Shown: one piece after another, positions 1 through 5,601 of the stretch
Layout: each line of letters begins with the position of its first letter
Numbering within the stretch: position 1 is the stretch's first letter
Origin: Pseudomonadota bacterium
GTDB lineage: Bacteria > Pseudomonadota > Gammaproteobacteria > Steroidobacterales > Steroidobacteraceae
Assembly (NCBI GenBank): GCA_021820785.1
Contig: JAKADE010000209.1
Location: 1 to 5,601 of the forward strand
Direction of reading: 5' to 3'
Length of the DNA stretch: 5,601 bases
Notes under the pieces: model-generated
The model's input: only the letters and a program-made list of their open reading frames with translations
What the model was told of the DNA's origin: nothing
Databases searched by the model: none
Made by a program: the position numbers and the translations under genes

Positions 1-1
1 C

Positions 2-1204
2 GCCTATTCCGGTGGCCTCGACACCTCCTTCCTGGTGCCCTGGCTGAAAGAGACGTACCGCCGGCCCGTGATCACGGTCACCGTCGATACCGGCGGCATC
101 GACGCCGAGGCCGCGCGCACGCTCGCCGAGCGCGCCCGGGCGCTCGGCGCGATCGATCATCACCAGGTCGACGCGCGCGAGGCGTACTTCGAGCAGGTCC
201 TGCGCTTTCTCATCATGGGCAACGTCAAGCGCGGTCAGCTCTACCCGCTGTGCGTCGGCGCCGAACGGGTGATGCAGGCGCAGACCATCGCGCACATGGC
301 GCGCAAGCTCGGCACCCGCATGATCGCGCACGGCTGCACCGCCGCCGGCAACGACCAGGTGCGCTTCGAAGTCGCCATGCGCACGCTGGCGCCGGACCTC
401 GAGGTGCTCGCCCCGGTGCGCGACCGGGCGTTCAAGCGCGCCGAGGAACTCGAATTTCTCAAGGAACGCGCGCTGCCGGTGCCCCCGTTCGGAGCGGCGT
501 ACTCCATCAACCGCGGCCTGTGGGGCGTGACCATCGGCGGTCAGGAGACCCTCACCTCGGGCGGCAGCATTCCGGAGGACGCGTGGGTGCTGACCCGCGA
601 GGCGTTCCGCCGCGAGCGCCCGGCCGAGACGCACACGATCGCCTTCGAGCGCGGCCGCCCCACCGGCCTCGACGGCCGCACGCTCACACCCGTGGCGCTC
701 ATCGAGGCGCTCGAGGCGCTGGCCGCGCCGTTCGGCATCGGTCGCGGGATCCATCTCGGCGACACCATCATCGGCACCAAAGGCCGGGTCGCCTTCGAGG
801 CACCGGCCGCCGAAGTGCTGCTCAGCGCGCATCGTGAACTGGAGAAGCTGGTGCTCACCCCGCGCCAGCAGCGCATCAAGGATCTGGTGGCGCAGCCGTA
901 CGGGGACTGGGTGCACGAGGGGCAGCTGCTCGATCCGGTGTGCCGCGACATCGAAGCGCTGCTCGAATCCTCCCAGGAGCGCGTCAGCGGCACGGTGCGC
1001 ATCGCACTGCGCCCGGGCAACCTGTTCATCGAGGGTGTCGAATCCCCGTACTCGCTGATGAGCGCCTCGAAGGGTGTCTACGGTGAGGCTGCCGGGGAAT
1101 GGACACCGCAGGATGCGCTCGGATTTTCCAAGATCGTCGCGCTCACGGGCGTATTCCACCGCCGTGCCGGTGAACGCGCCGCGGGCGGAACGGGAGGTCA
1201 GTGA
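2..1204 (+). CDS. argG: Argininosuccinate synthase, 5' end missing
   Basis: Argininosuccinate synthase joins citrulline and aspartate, using ATP, to give argininosuccinate in the cytoplasm; this is the penultimate step of arginine synthesis. The reading frame is already open at base 2. The first visible residues are AYSGGLDTS, the ATP-pyrophosphatase P-loop that lies close to the N-terminus of the family, so only about ten residues are missing. The GTG at base 35 is an internal Val codon, not the start. Further family signatures are VDTGG (visible residues about 28-32), HGCTAAGNDQVRF (about 110-122, substrate-binding segment) and the C-terminal SPYSLMSASKGVYGE region. About 400 residues are visible, which is the normal length of the shorter class, and by recall the sequence is close to xanthomonad ArgG. 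The stop codon lies one base before the next start, which suggests cotranscription. No promoter can be seen because the upstream region is outside the window. Confidence 0.96.
   Translation, partial: AYSGGLDTSFLVPWLKETYRRPVITVTVDTGGIDAEAARTLAERARALGAIDHHQVDAREAYFEQVLRFLIMGNVKRGQLYPLCVGAERVMQAQTIAHMARKLGTRMIAHGCTAAGNDQVRFEVAMRTLAPDLEVLAPVRDRAFKRAEELEFLKERALPVPPFGAAYSINRGLWGVTIGGQETLTSGGSIPEDAWVLTREAFRRERPAETHTIAFERGRPTGLDGRTLTPVALIEALEALAAPFGIGRGIHLGDTIIGTKGRVAFEAPAAEVLLSAHRELEKLVLTPRQQRIKDLVAQPYGDWVHEGQLLDPVCRDIEALLESSQERVSGTVRIALRPGNLFIEGVESPYSLMSASKGVYGEAAGEWTPQDALGFSKIVALTGVFHRRAGERAAGGTGGQ
1192..1197 (+). promoter_or_regulatory. Ribosome binding site for the P-loop gene
   Basis: GGGAGG lies 8 bases before the ATG at 1206, inside the last codons of argG. 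It is the clearest Shine-Dalgarno in the window. It decides the start of the downstream gene at 1206 rather than at the much earlier in-frame start near 1074, which would bury about 130 bases inside argG. Confidence 0.75.
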
Positions 1205-1205
1205 C

Positions 1206-2282
1206 ATGAGCAACGGCATGCGCAGCGTCGTCGTCGACAAGATTGCCTCGGTGGCCCAGGCCTGCGGCCTCTCGCGAGAGGTCCGCATCGCGCCGGAGAT
1301 CCCTGCCGAGGAAGGCGTGGTGATCGTCGTCGAGGTCCTCACCAACAAGTCGACGTACAACACACTGGAGTTGACCAGCGGCCGCATGGCCAAGGTGCGC
1401 AAGGGCGACATCGTGGTCGGCGCGCTCGGCCACCGCAAGGCGTTATTCGGCTATTCCGGACACATTCCCCCGACGGTCAAGCCGGGCGACGTGATCCAGA
1501 TGCTCAACATCGGCGGGGTGCTCGGCGCATGCGACTCGATCAACCCGGACAAGGGACAGCCGTTTGACTGCCGCGTGCTCGGCGTGGTGCTGCGCTTCCC
1601 CTACCTCGGCGAGCGCATCGGCGTGCCGGCACGCGTCGGCATCCGCCCGCTCGACCAGGCGGCCACCCTCGAGACGCGCGCCATCCCGGTGGTGGCGCTC
1701 GCCGGCACCTGCATGGAGGCGGGCAAGACCGCCGCGGCCTGCGCCATGATCAGCCGCATGCGTCACCGCGGCCTGACGGTCGATGCGTTCAAGGCCACCG
1801 GCGTCTCGCTGCGCCGCGACATCATGGCGATGGAGGATGCCGGCGCGCGCCGCTCGGCGATCTTCACTGATTTCGGCATCGTCACCACCACCCGGCACAA
1901 TGGCCCGGCGCTGACCCGCACCATGCTGACGGAACTGTCCGCCGGCCGGCCAGAGGTCATCGTGTTCGAGCTCGGCGACGGTATTCTCGGCACGTACGGC
2001 GTGGATGCCATCCTGGAGTGCCCGGACATTCGTTCCGCGCTGACCGCGGTGGTGCTCTCGGCCAACGACCCGGTCGCCGCGTGGGGCGGGGTGAAGCTGC
2101 TGCGCGAGCGCTTCGGGATCGAGCCGTGCGTGGTGACCGGTCCGGCGACCGACAACCAGGTCGGCATCGACCTGATCACCGAGCAGCTCAAGGTGCCGGC
2201 CTTCAATGCGATCAGCGACGGCGCTTCACTCGGCGATCACGTGATGAAGGCGGTGGGACTCGCGGCAGGATCGCCGCCGTGA
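1206..2282 (+). CDS. P-loop NTPase-like protein of unknown function (dethiobiotin synthetase/DUF1611-like fold) in arg operon
   Basis: I do not recognise this 358-residue protein as a named arginine enzyme. Seen: a beta-rich N-terminal domain (about residues 25-145) with paired GD motifs (VRKGDIVVGALG at 65-76, KPGDVIQMLNIGG at 92-104). A C-terminal nucleotide-binding domain follows (about 160-355). Its Walker A-type loop GTCMEAGKT (167-175) has the exact spacing of the BioD loop GTDTEVGKT. FKATGV (195-200) falls where BioD has its substrate-binding YKPVASG segment, and a strand ending in FELGDG (254-259) falls where BioD has VEGAGG. DUF1611 proteins have a similar arrangement (GTDCSVGK then FRATGQTG), so this may be a divergent relative. 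There is no signal peptide or membrane segment, so it is probably cytosolic. The start follows a good ribosome site one base after argG, and the stop overlaps the argC start by four bases. Inferred role: an ATP-dependent or acyl-group step on an acidic amino acid linked to arginine synthesis, or a regulator; unproven. Confidence 0.85.
   Translation: MSNGMRSVVVDKIASVAQACGLSREVRIAPEIPAEEGVVIVVEVLTNKSTYNTLELTSGRMAKVRKGDIVVGALGHRKALFGYSGHIPPTVKPGDVIQMLNIGGVLGACDSINPDKGQPFDCRVLGVVLRFPYLGERIGVPARVGIRPLDQAATLETRAIPVVALAGTCMEAGKTAAACAMISRMRHRGLTVDAFKATGVSLRRDIMAMEDAGARRSAIFTDFGIVTTTRHNGPALTRTMLTELSAGRPEVIVFELGDGILGTYGVDAILECPDIRSALTAVVLSANDPVAAWGGVKLLRERFGIEPCVVTGPATDNQVGIDLITEQLKVPAFNAISDGASLGDHVMKAVGLAAGSPP
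2267..2270 (+). promoter_or_regulatory. Ribosome binding site for argC
   Basis: AGGA lies 8 bases before the GTG at 2279, within the last codons of the P-loop gene. It supports the GTG as the argC start. The resulting protein begins four residues before the first beta strand of the NADP-binding fold, as expected for the family. Confidence 0.55.
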
Positions 2283-3340
2283 GCGCAACGATTCCGGCGG
2301 TGGTGCTCGGCGGGACCGGTTACGTGGCCGGGGAGCTGTTGCGGCTGCTCGCGGGGCATCCGCGTCTGCGGGTCGCGGCGGTCATGTCCGACAGCCAGCC
2401 CGGGGAGCCGCTTGCGTCAGCCTTCCCGCACCTCGCCGCCGCATACGACCCGATGTGCTTCGAATCGCAGGAGCACGTGCGCGCGCTGTTGACCCGCGAG
2501 CCGGTGTGCGCACTGTTCTCGGCGGCGCCGCACGGCGTATCGGCGCCGCTGATCGACTCGCTGCTCGGCGCGGCGGCCGCAGCCGGGACCCGGCCGCGCG
2601 TCGTGGACATCTCGGCGGACTTCAGGTTCCGCTCGGCCGGGGACTACGCCGAAGTCTACAAACACCCGCACGGCGCCCCCGGACGGCTCGGGCAATTCAC
2701 CTGCGCGGTGCCGGAACATCACGCCGAACTCACCACCGAGCACGTCGCGCATCCGGGGTGTTTCGCCACCGCGGTGCTGCTCGCCAGCGTGCCGCTGCTC
2801 GCCCTGGGTCTGGTCCGGCCGCAGCTGTTCGTCGCCGGAGTCACCGGCAGCACCGGCTCGGGCCGCAAGCCCACCCCGGGGACGCACCATCCCGTACGCC
2901 ACAGCGACCTGTATGCCTACAGTGCGCTCACCCACCGGCATGCGCCGGAGATCGCTGCGTGCGCCCGCGCCGCGAGCGGCGTCGCGGCCGAGTTCGCCTT
3001 CATTCCGCATTCCGGGCCGTTCGCCCGCGGCATCCACGTGACGGTGCAGGCGAGTCTCGCGCGGCCAGTCGGCACCGCCGAACTGCTCGGCGCGCTGCGC
3101 GAATTCTATGTGCGCGCACCGTTCGTGCGGGTGCTCGAGGGCGCCCCGCGCATCAAGGACGTCACGGCAAGCAACTACGCCCATCTCGGCGTGGCCAGCG
3201 ACGGACGCACCCTCGCGGTCATGTGTGCCATCGACAATCTGACCAAGGGCGCCGCCGGCGGTGCCGTGCAATGGATGAACCGGATGCTGGGCCTGCCGGA
3301 GACCGAGGGTCTCACCGCGCCGGCGCCGGGCTGGACCTGA
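2279..3340 (+). CDS. argC: N-acyl-gamma-glutamyl-phosphate reductase
   Basis: ArgC reduces N-acetyl- (or N-succinyl-) gamma-glutamyl phosphate to the semialdehyde with NADPH. The 353-residue protein has the N-terminal dinucleotide-binding motif VVLGGTGYVAGELLRLL (8-24) and the catalytic Cys in HPGCFATAV (Cys161). It also has the glycine-rich GVTGSTGSGRKP stretch (187-198), HRHAPEI (219-225) with the probable catalytic-base His, and the family's C-terminal signature DNLTKGAAGGAVQWMN (319-334). All key residues are present, so it should be active. The start is a GTG that overlaps the upstream stop (GTGA), implying translational coupling; the in-frame open frame reaches back to about 2018 but that part overlaps the P-loop gene. 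The PHSGPFARGI segment (243-252) differs from the common PHLxPMxRGI, which may matter for the acyl group. The related LysY reductase is the main alternative, but argG, argD and argF' neighbours favour arginine. Confidence 0.94.
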   Translation: MSATIPAVVLGGTGYVAGELLRLLAGHPRLRVAAVMSDSQPGEPLASAFPHLAAAYDPMCFESQEHVRALLTREPVCALFSAAPHGVSAPLIDSLLGAAAAAGTRPRVVDISADFRFRSAGDYAEVYKHPHGAPGRLGQFTCAVPEHHAELTTEHVAHPGCFATAVLLASVPLLALGLVRPQLFVAGVTGSTGSGRKPTPGTHHPVRHSDLYAYSALTHRHAPEIAACARAASGVAAEFAFIPHSGPFARGIHVTVQASLARPVGTAELLGALREFYVRAPFVRVLEGAPRIKDVTASNYAHLGVASDGRTLAVMCAIDNLTKGAAGGAVQWMNRMLGLPETEGLTAPAPGWT

Positions 3341-3343
3341 CAC

Positions 3344-3346
3344 GAG
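3344..3346 (+). promoter_or_regulatory. Weak ribosome binding site for argD
   Basis: GAG in the 13-base argC-argD gap lies 7 bases before the ATG at 3354. It is only a partial match to the Shine-Dalgarno sequence, so argD may rely partly on ribosomes arriving from argC. Confidence 0.35.
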
Positions 3347-3353
3347 AATCATC

Positions 3354-4526
3354 ATGACCGCATCGCCGCACGCGACTTCCGCTTCCGCGCCGCACGAGTC
3401 CGCGCTCGCGCCCGTGTATGCGCAATATCCGTTCGAGGTGACTCGTGCCGAGGGCGCCTGGCTCATCGGTCCGGGCGGCGAGCGGGTCCTGGACCTCTAC
3501 GGCGGTCACGCAGTCGCCGCACTCGGCTACGGCGACGTGCACTGGAGCGACGCGCTCGCCGAACAGGCGCGCACCTGCCAGTTCCAGACCAACGCGTTGC
3601 CCATGAGCGTGCGCGAGCACGCCGCGCAGCGACTGCTCGAGTTCGCGCAGCTGCCGTTCGCAAGCGTTTTCATGGTCAACAGCGGCGCGGAAGCCAACGA
3701 GAATGCCCTGCGTCTGGCGCTGCGCATGAGCGGACGGGCGCACGTCGCGGCGGTCGAGGGCGCCTTCCACGGCCGCACCGCGGCCGCCTCGGCCGTGACG
3801 TGGGGATCGCAAGGCTGGTACGGATTTCCGCGCACGCCCTTTGACGTCAGTTTCCTGCCGCGCGGGGATCTGCAGGCGATCGACGCCCAGGTCACCGAGC
3901 GGACCGCGGCCGTCATCGTCGAGCCGGTGCAGGGGCTTGCCGGGGCGGTCGATCTCGGTGCGCCGTATCTGGCCGCGCTGCGCGCGCGCTGCGACGCGGT
4001 GGGCGCGCAGCTGATTTTCGACGAGGTGCAGTGCGGATTCGGCCGGGTGGGGGCGCCCTACGCCGCGGGTCTCTACGGCGTAATGCCCGACATGCTCACC
4101 ACCGCAAAGGCGCTCGGTAACGGCTTCCCGGTCGCCGCCCTGCTGACTTCCGCGCAGGTCTCGGCGACGCTGAAGATCGGACTGCTCGGCACCACCTACG
4201 GCGGTGGCCCGATGGCCTGCGCCGCGCTGCTCGCAACGATCGAGGCCATCGAGTCCGGGCGGCTGCTCGAGAACGTGCGGCGCGTGTCGGCCTACATCCG
4301 GCGCACCTGTCTCACCGGGCCGGTGAACGCCGTGCAGGGTGAGGGCTTCCTGCTCGGACTGCGCACCCGCCGGCCCGCCAAGCAGGTTCAGGCCGAGCTG
4401 CTGCGCCGCGGCATTCTGACCGGTACGGCGAGCGATCCGGACGTGGTGCGGCTGCTGCCGCCGTTCATCCTGCAGGAGGCGCAGGTCGATCTGCTGAGTG
4501 CAGCGCTGGCGGACCTCGGCGCATGA
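3354..4526 (+). CDS. argD: Acetylornithine/succinylornithine aminotransferase (class III PLP enzyme)
   Basis: ArgD transfers an amino group from glutamate to the N-acylglutamate semialdehyde, giving N-acylornithine; it acts in the cytoplasm with pyridoxal phosphate. The 390-residue length is normal. Visible motifs are LDLYGGHAVAALGYG (46-60), NSGAEANENALRLA (109-122, phosphate-binding loop), FHGRT (138-142), and IFDEVQCGFGRVG (221-233) with the Asp223 that contacts the PLP ring nitrogen. The PLP lysine is Lys252 in TTAKALGNGFP, and GTTYGGGPMACAA (279-291) and the C-terminal DPDVVRLLPP (361-370) follow. DEVQC replaces the usual DEVQT, a mild change. The ATG start leaves about 20 alanine/serine-rich residues before the conserved fold, which is acceptable for this family. 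Enzymes of this type often also accept succinylornithine or succinyl-diaminopimelate, so the sequence does not fix the acyl group. It sits 13 bases after argC and its stop overlaps the next start by four bases. Confidence 0.94.
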   Translation: MTASPHATSASAPHESALAPVYAQYPFEVTRAEGAWLIGPGGERVLDLYGGHAVAALGYGDVHWSDALAEQARTCQFQTNALPMSVREHAAQRLLEFAQLPFASVFMVNSGAEANENALRLALRMSGRAHVAAVEGAFHGRTAAASAVTWGSQGWYGFPRTPFDVSFLPRGDLQAIDAQVTERTAAVIVEPVQGLAGAVDLGAPYLAALRARCDAVGAQLIFDEVQCGFGRVGAPYAAGLYGVMPDMLTTAKALGNGFPVAALLTSAQVSATLKIGLLGTTYGGGPMACAALLATIEAIESGRLLENVRRVSAYIRRTCLTGPVNAVQGEGFLLGLRTRRPAKQVQAELLRRGILTGTASDPDVVRLLPPFILQEAQVDLLSAALADLGA

Positions 4527-5524
4527 GACGCCTGCTCGACCTGGCCGACCTGGAGCGCGAGGAGGTGCTCGCGCTGCTCGCGCTCGCCGCGCGACTGCAG
4601 CGCAGGGGCGAGCCGCAGGCGCTCGCCGGGAAGATTCTCGGGCTGCTGTTCCTGAACCCCTCGCTGCGCACGCTCGCCTCGTTCCAGGCCGGCATGGCGC
4701 GCCTCGGCGGCAGTTCGTTCGTCATTACGCCCGGGCAGGGCACGTGGCAGCTCGAGACGCGCACCGGGGCGGTGATGGACGGCGCGGCGGCGGAACACGC
4801 ACGCGAAGGTATCCCGGTGCTCGCCTCCTACTGCGATGCGCTCGGCATCCGGGCGTTTGCCTCCGGGCAGGACCTGGCCGCCGATCTGGCCGAGACGACG
4901 TTCAACACGCTCGCAGCGCTCACCGAGAAGCCACTGATCAACCTCGAGTCGGCGGTCAACCATCCCTGCCAGGCCCTGGCGGACTGGAAGACGCTCGATG
5001 ACCTGGGCGTGGCGCCGACGGGGCGGTTCGTACTCTCCTGGGCGTATCATCCGCGGCCGCTGCCGCTGGCGGTGCCCGCGGCGGTGCTGCACATGGCGGC
5101 ACTGCGTGGCATGGAGGTCGTGGTGCTGCGGCCCGAGGGGTTTGCGCTGCCCGAGCCCATCATGGCCAAGGCGCGCCGCGCCGCGGCCCTCGCCGGCGGC
5201 TCGGTGCGGGAGAGCGACGATCGGCGCGAGGCGCTCGCGGGCGCTGACGTCCTCTACGTGAAGGAATGGGCCGCCACCGCGTGCTACGGCGATGCGGCCG
5301 AGGATGCGCGCCGGCGCGCCGTGCTCACCGACTGGTGCGTGCGTGAGGACTGGTTCGCGCCGGCCGCGCGCGAATGCCGTCTGATGCACTGCCTGCCCGT
5401 GCGCCGCAACGTGGCGGTCGCCGACGAAGTGCTCGATGGTCCGCGCAGCATCGTGCAGCACGAGGCGTACAATCGCCTCACGGTCCAGATGGCGGTGTTG
5501 TACCGCCTGCTCAAGGGGCTGTAA
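4523..5524 (+). CDS. argF': N-acylornithine carbamoyltransferase, probably N-succinylornithine-specific
   Basis: This enzyme transfers the carbamoyl group of carbamoyl phosphate to an N-acylated ornithine, giving N-acylcitrulline. The 333 residues carry FLNPSLRT (43-50, carbamoyl-phosphate loop), the Trp75 in GTWQLE typical of the acylornithine branch, MDGAAAEH (85-92), Arg110, HPCQ (147-150), WAYHPRPLP (173-181), VKEWA (246-250) and HCLPVRRN (289-296). The position preceding EH in MDGxxxEH is Glu92 in the Xanthomonas acetylornithine enzyme and Pro90 in the Bacteroides succinylornithine enzyme. Here it is Ala90, and small or non-acidic residues there are reported to favour succinylornithine. 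HPRPLP and the lack of a Lys at 298 (Lys302 in the acetyl enzyme) also match the succinyl type, as recalled. Oddity: the usual SxRTR ends in Leu51 here. The ATG overlaps the argD stop (ATGA), indicating coupling. Plain ornithine or aspartate carbamoyltransferase is unlikely given Trp75 and the overall motif set. Confidence 0.9.
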   Translation: MRRLLDLADLEREEVLALLALAARLQRRGEPQALAGKILGLLFLNPSLRTLASFQAGMARLGGSSFVITPGQGTWQLETRTGAVMDGAAAEHAREGIPVLASYCDALGIRAFASGQDLAADLAETTFNTLAALTEKPLINLESAVNHPCQALADWKTLDDLGVAPTGRFVLSWAYHPRPLPLAVPAAVLHMAALRGMEVVVLRPEGFALPEPIMAKARRAAALAGGSVRESDDRREALAGADVLYVKEWAATACYGDAAEDARRRAVLTDWCVREDWFAPAARECRLMHCLPVRRNVAVADEVLDGPRSIVQHEAYNRLTVQMAVLYRLLKGL

Positions 5525-5555
5525 CCCAGCCATGTGTTCGCTCGCTCAAGACTTC

Positions 5556-5560
5556 AGGGG
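5556..5560 (+). promoter_or_regulatory. Possible ribosome binding site for a downstream gene
   Basis: AGGGG lies 12 bases before the ATG at 5573. The spacing is longer than ideal, so support is modest. Confidence 0.35.
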
Positions 5561-5572
5561 CTCCTTACTGCA

Positions 5573-5601
5573 ATGATCATGCAACCCGCCGACCAGGCAT
5601 T
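5573..5601 (+). CDS. Possible start of a sixth gene, cut by the window edge
   Basis: An open frame from the ATG at 5573 reads MIMQPADQA and runs off the window. A second in-frame ATG at 5579 could be the true start. A purine-rich site lies upstream. Nine residues are too few to assign a family. By context an acylglutamate kinase (argB), an acylcitrulline deacylase or argH would fit an operon of this kind, but nothing in the sequence shows which. Confidence 0.4.

Noticed and set aside
1074..1205. Extended start of the P-loop gene inside argG
   Set aside because: It would overlap the conserved end of argG by about 130 bases, and a good ribosome site sits before the ATG at 1206.
2018..2278. Upstream extension of argC
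   Set aside because: This segment is the P-loop gene in another frame; the GTG at 2279 has AGGA at proper spacing and places the NADP-binding motif at the N-terminus.
1206..2282. Calling the P-loop gene dethiobiotin synthetase (bioD)
   Set aside because: The P-loop spacing matches, but the protein is about 130 residues longer with an extra N-terminal domain, the substrate segment is FKATG rather than YKPVASG, and no biotin genes are nearby.
2417..3466. Long minus-strand open frame of 349 codons opposite argC
   Set aside because: It lies antisense to a gene with full ArgC motifs, its translation is low-complexity in Arg, Ala, Gly and His with no recognisable domain, and long antisense frames are expected in GC-rich coding DNA.
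4523..5524. Classical ornithine carbamoyltransferase (argF)
   Set aside because: The Trp75 segment, MDGxxxEH, HPRPLP and HCLPVRRN together belong to the N-acylornithine branch.
5517..5531. Small hairpin GGCTG-TAACC-CAGCC at the end of argF' as a terminator
   Set aside because: The stem is only five pairs and no T-run follows, so it does not meet the pattern of an intrinsic terminator.
4388..5533. Minus-strand open frame of 381 codons opposite argF'
   Set aside because: It shadows the carbamoyltransferase, crosses the argD/argF' junction and has biased composition with no motif.

Overview
The window is a GC-rich stretch with strong third-position G/C bias. It is packed on the + strand with five consecutive, nearly gapless genes that read as one arginine-biosynthesis operon. 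The order is argG (5' end cut off by the window edge), an unassigned P-loop NTPase-like gene, argC, argD, and a carbamoyltransferase of the N-acylornithine type (argF'). Three bases or fewer separate or overlap most genes, with short Shine-Dalgarno sites before some of them. After argF' there are about 48 non-coding bases and then what may be the first codons of a sixth gene, cut by the right edge. No tRNA, rRNA, mobile element, CRISPR array or convincing terminator is visible.

The gene set points to a bacterium that makes arginine through N-acylated intermediates past ornithine. The carbamoyltransferase acts on an acylated ornithine rather than free ornithine, as is known from Xanthomonas (N-acetyl) and Bacteroides (N-succinyl). 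ArgG resembles the xanthomonad form, and the high GC content fits a gammaproteobacterium of xanthomonad or Nevskia/Steroidobacter type. This taxonomic guess rests on recalled similarity only.

How the genes fit together: ArgC reduces N-acyl-glutamyl phosphate to the semialdehyde, ArgD transaminates it to N-acylornithine, ArgF' carbamoylates that to N-acylcitrulline, a deacylase not in the window would release citrulline, and ArgG condenses citrulline with aspartate. The acylglutamate synthase, kinase (ArgB), deacylase and ArgH are not seen here.

Two points stand out. First, the carbamoyltransferase has Ala at the position that sets acetyl versus succinyl specificity (Glu in the Xanthomonas enzyme, Pro in the Bacteroides enzyme) and lacks the modified Lys of the acetyl enzyme, so I predict succinylornithine as substrate. 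Second, a 358-residue protein with a dethiobiotin-synthetase-like P-loop and an unfamiliar beta-rich N-terminal domain is embedded and translationally coupled within the operon. It has no standard place in arginine synthesis and is the best candidate here for an undescribed component.
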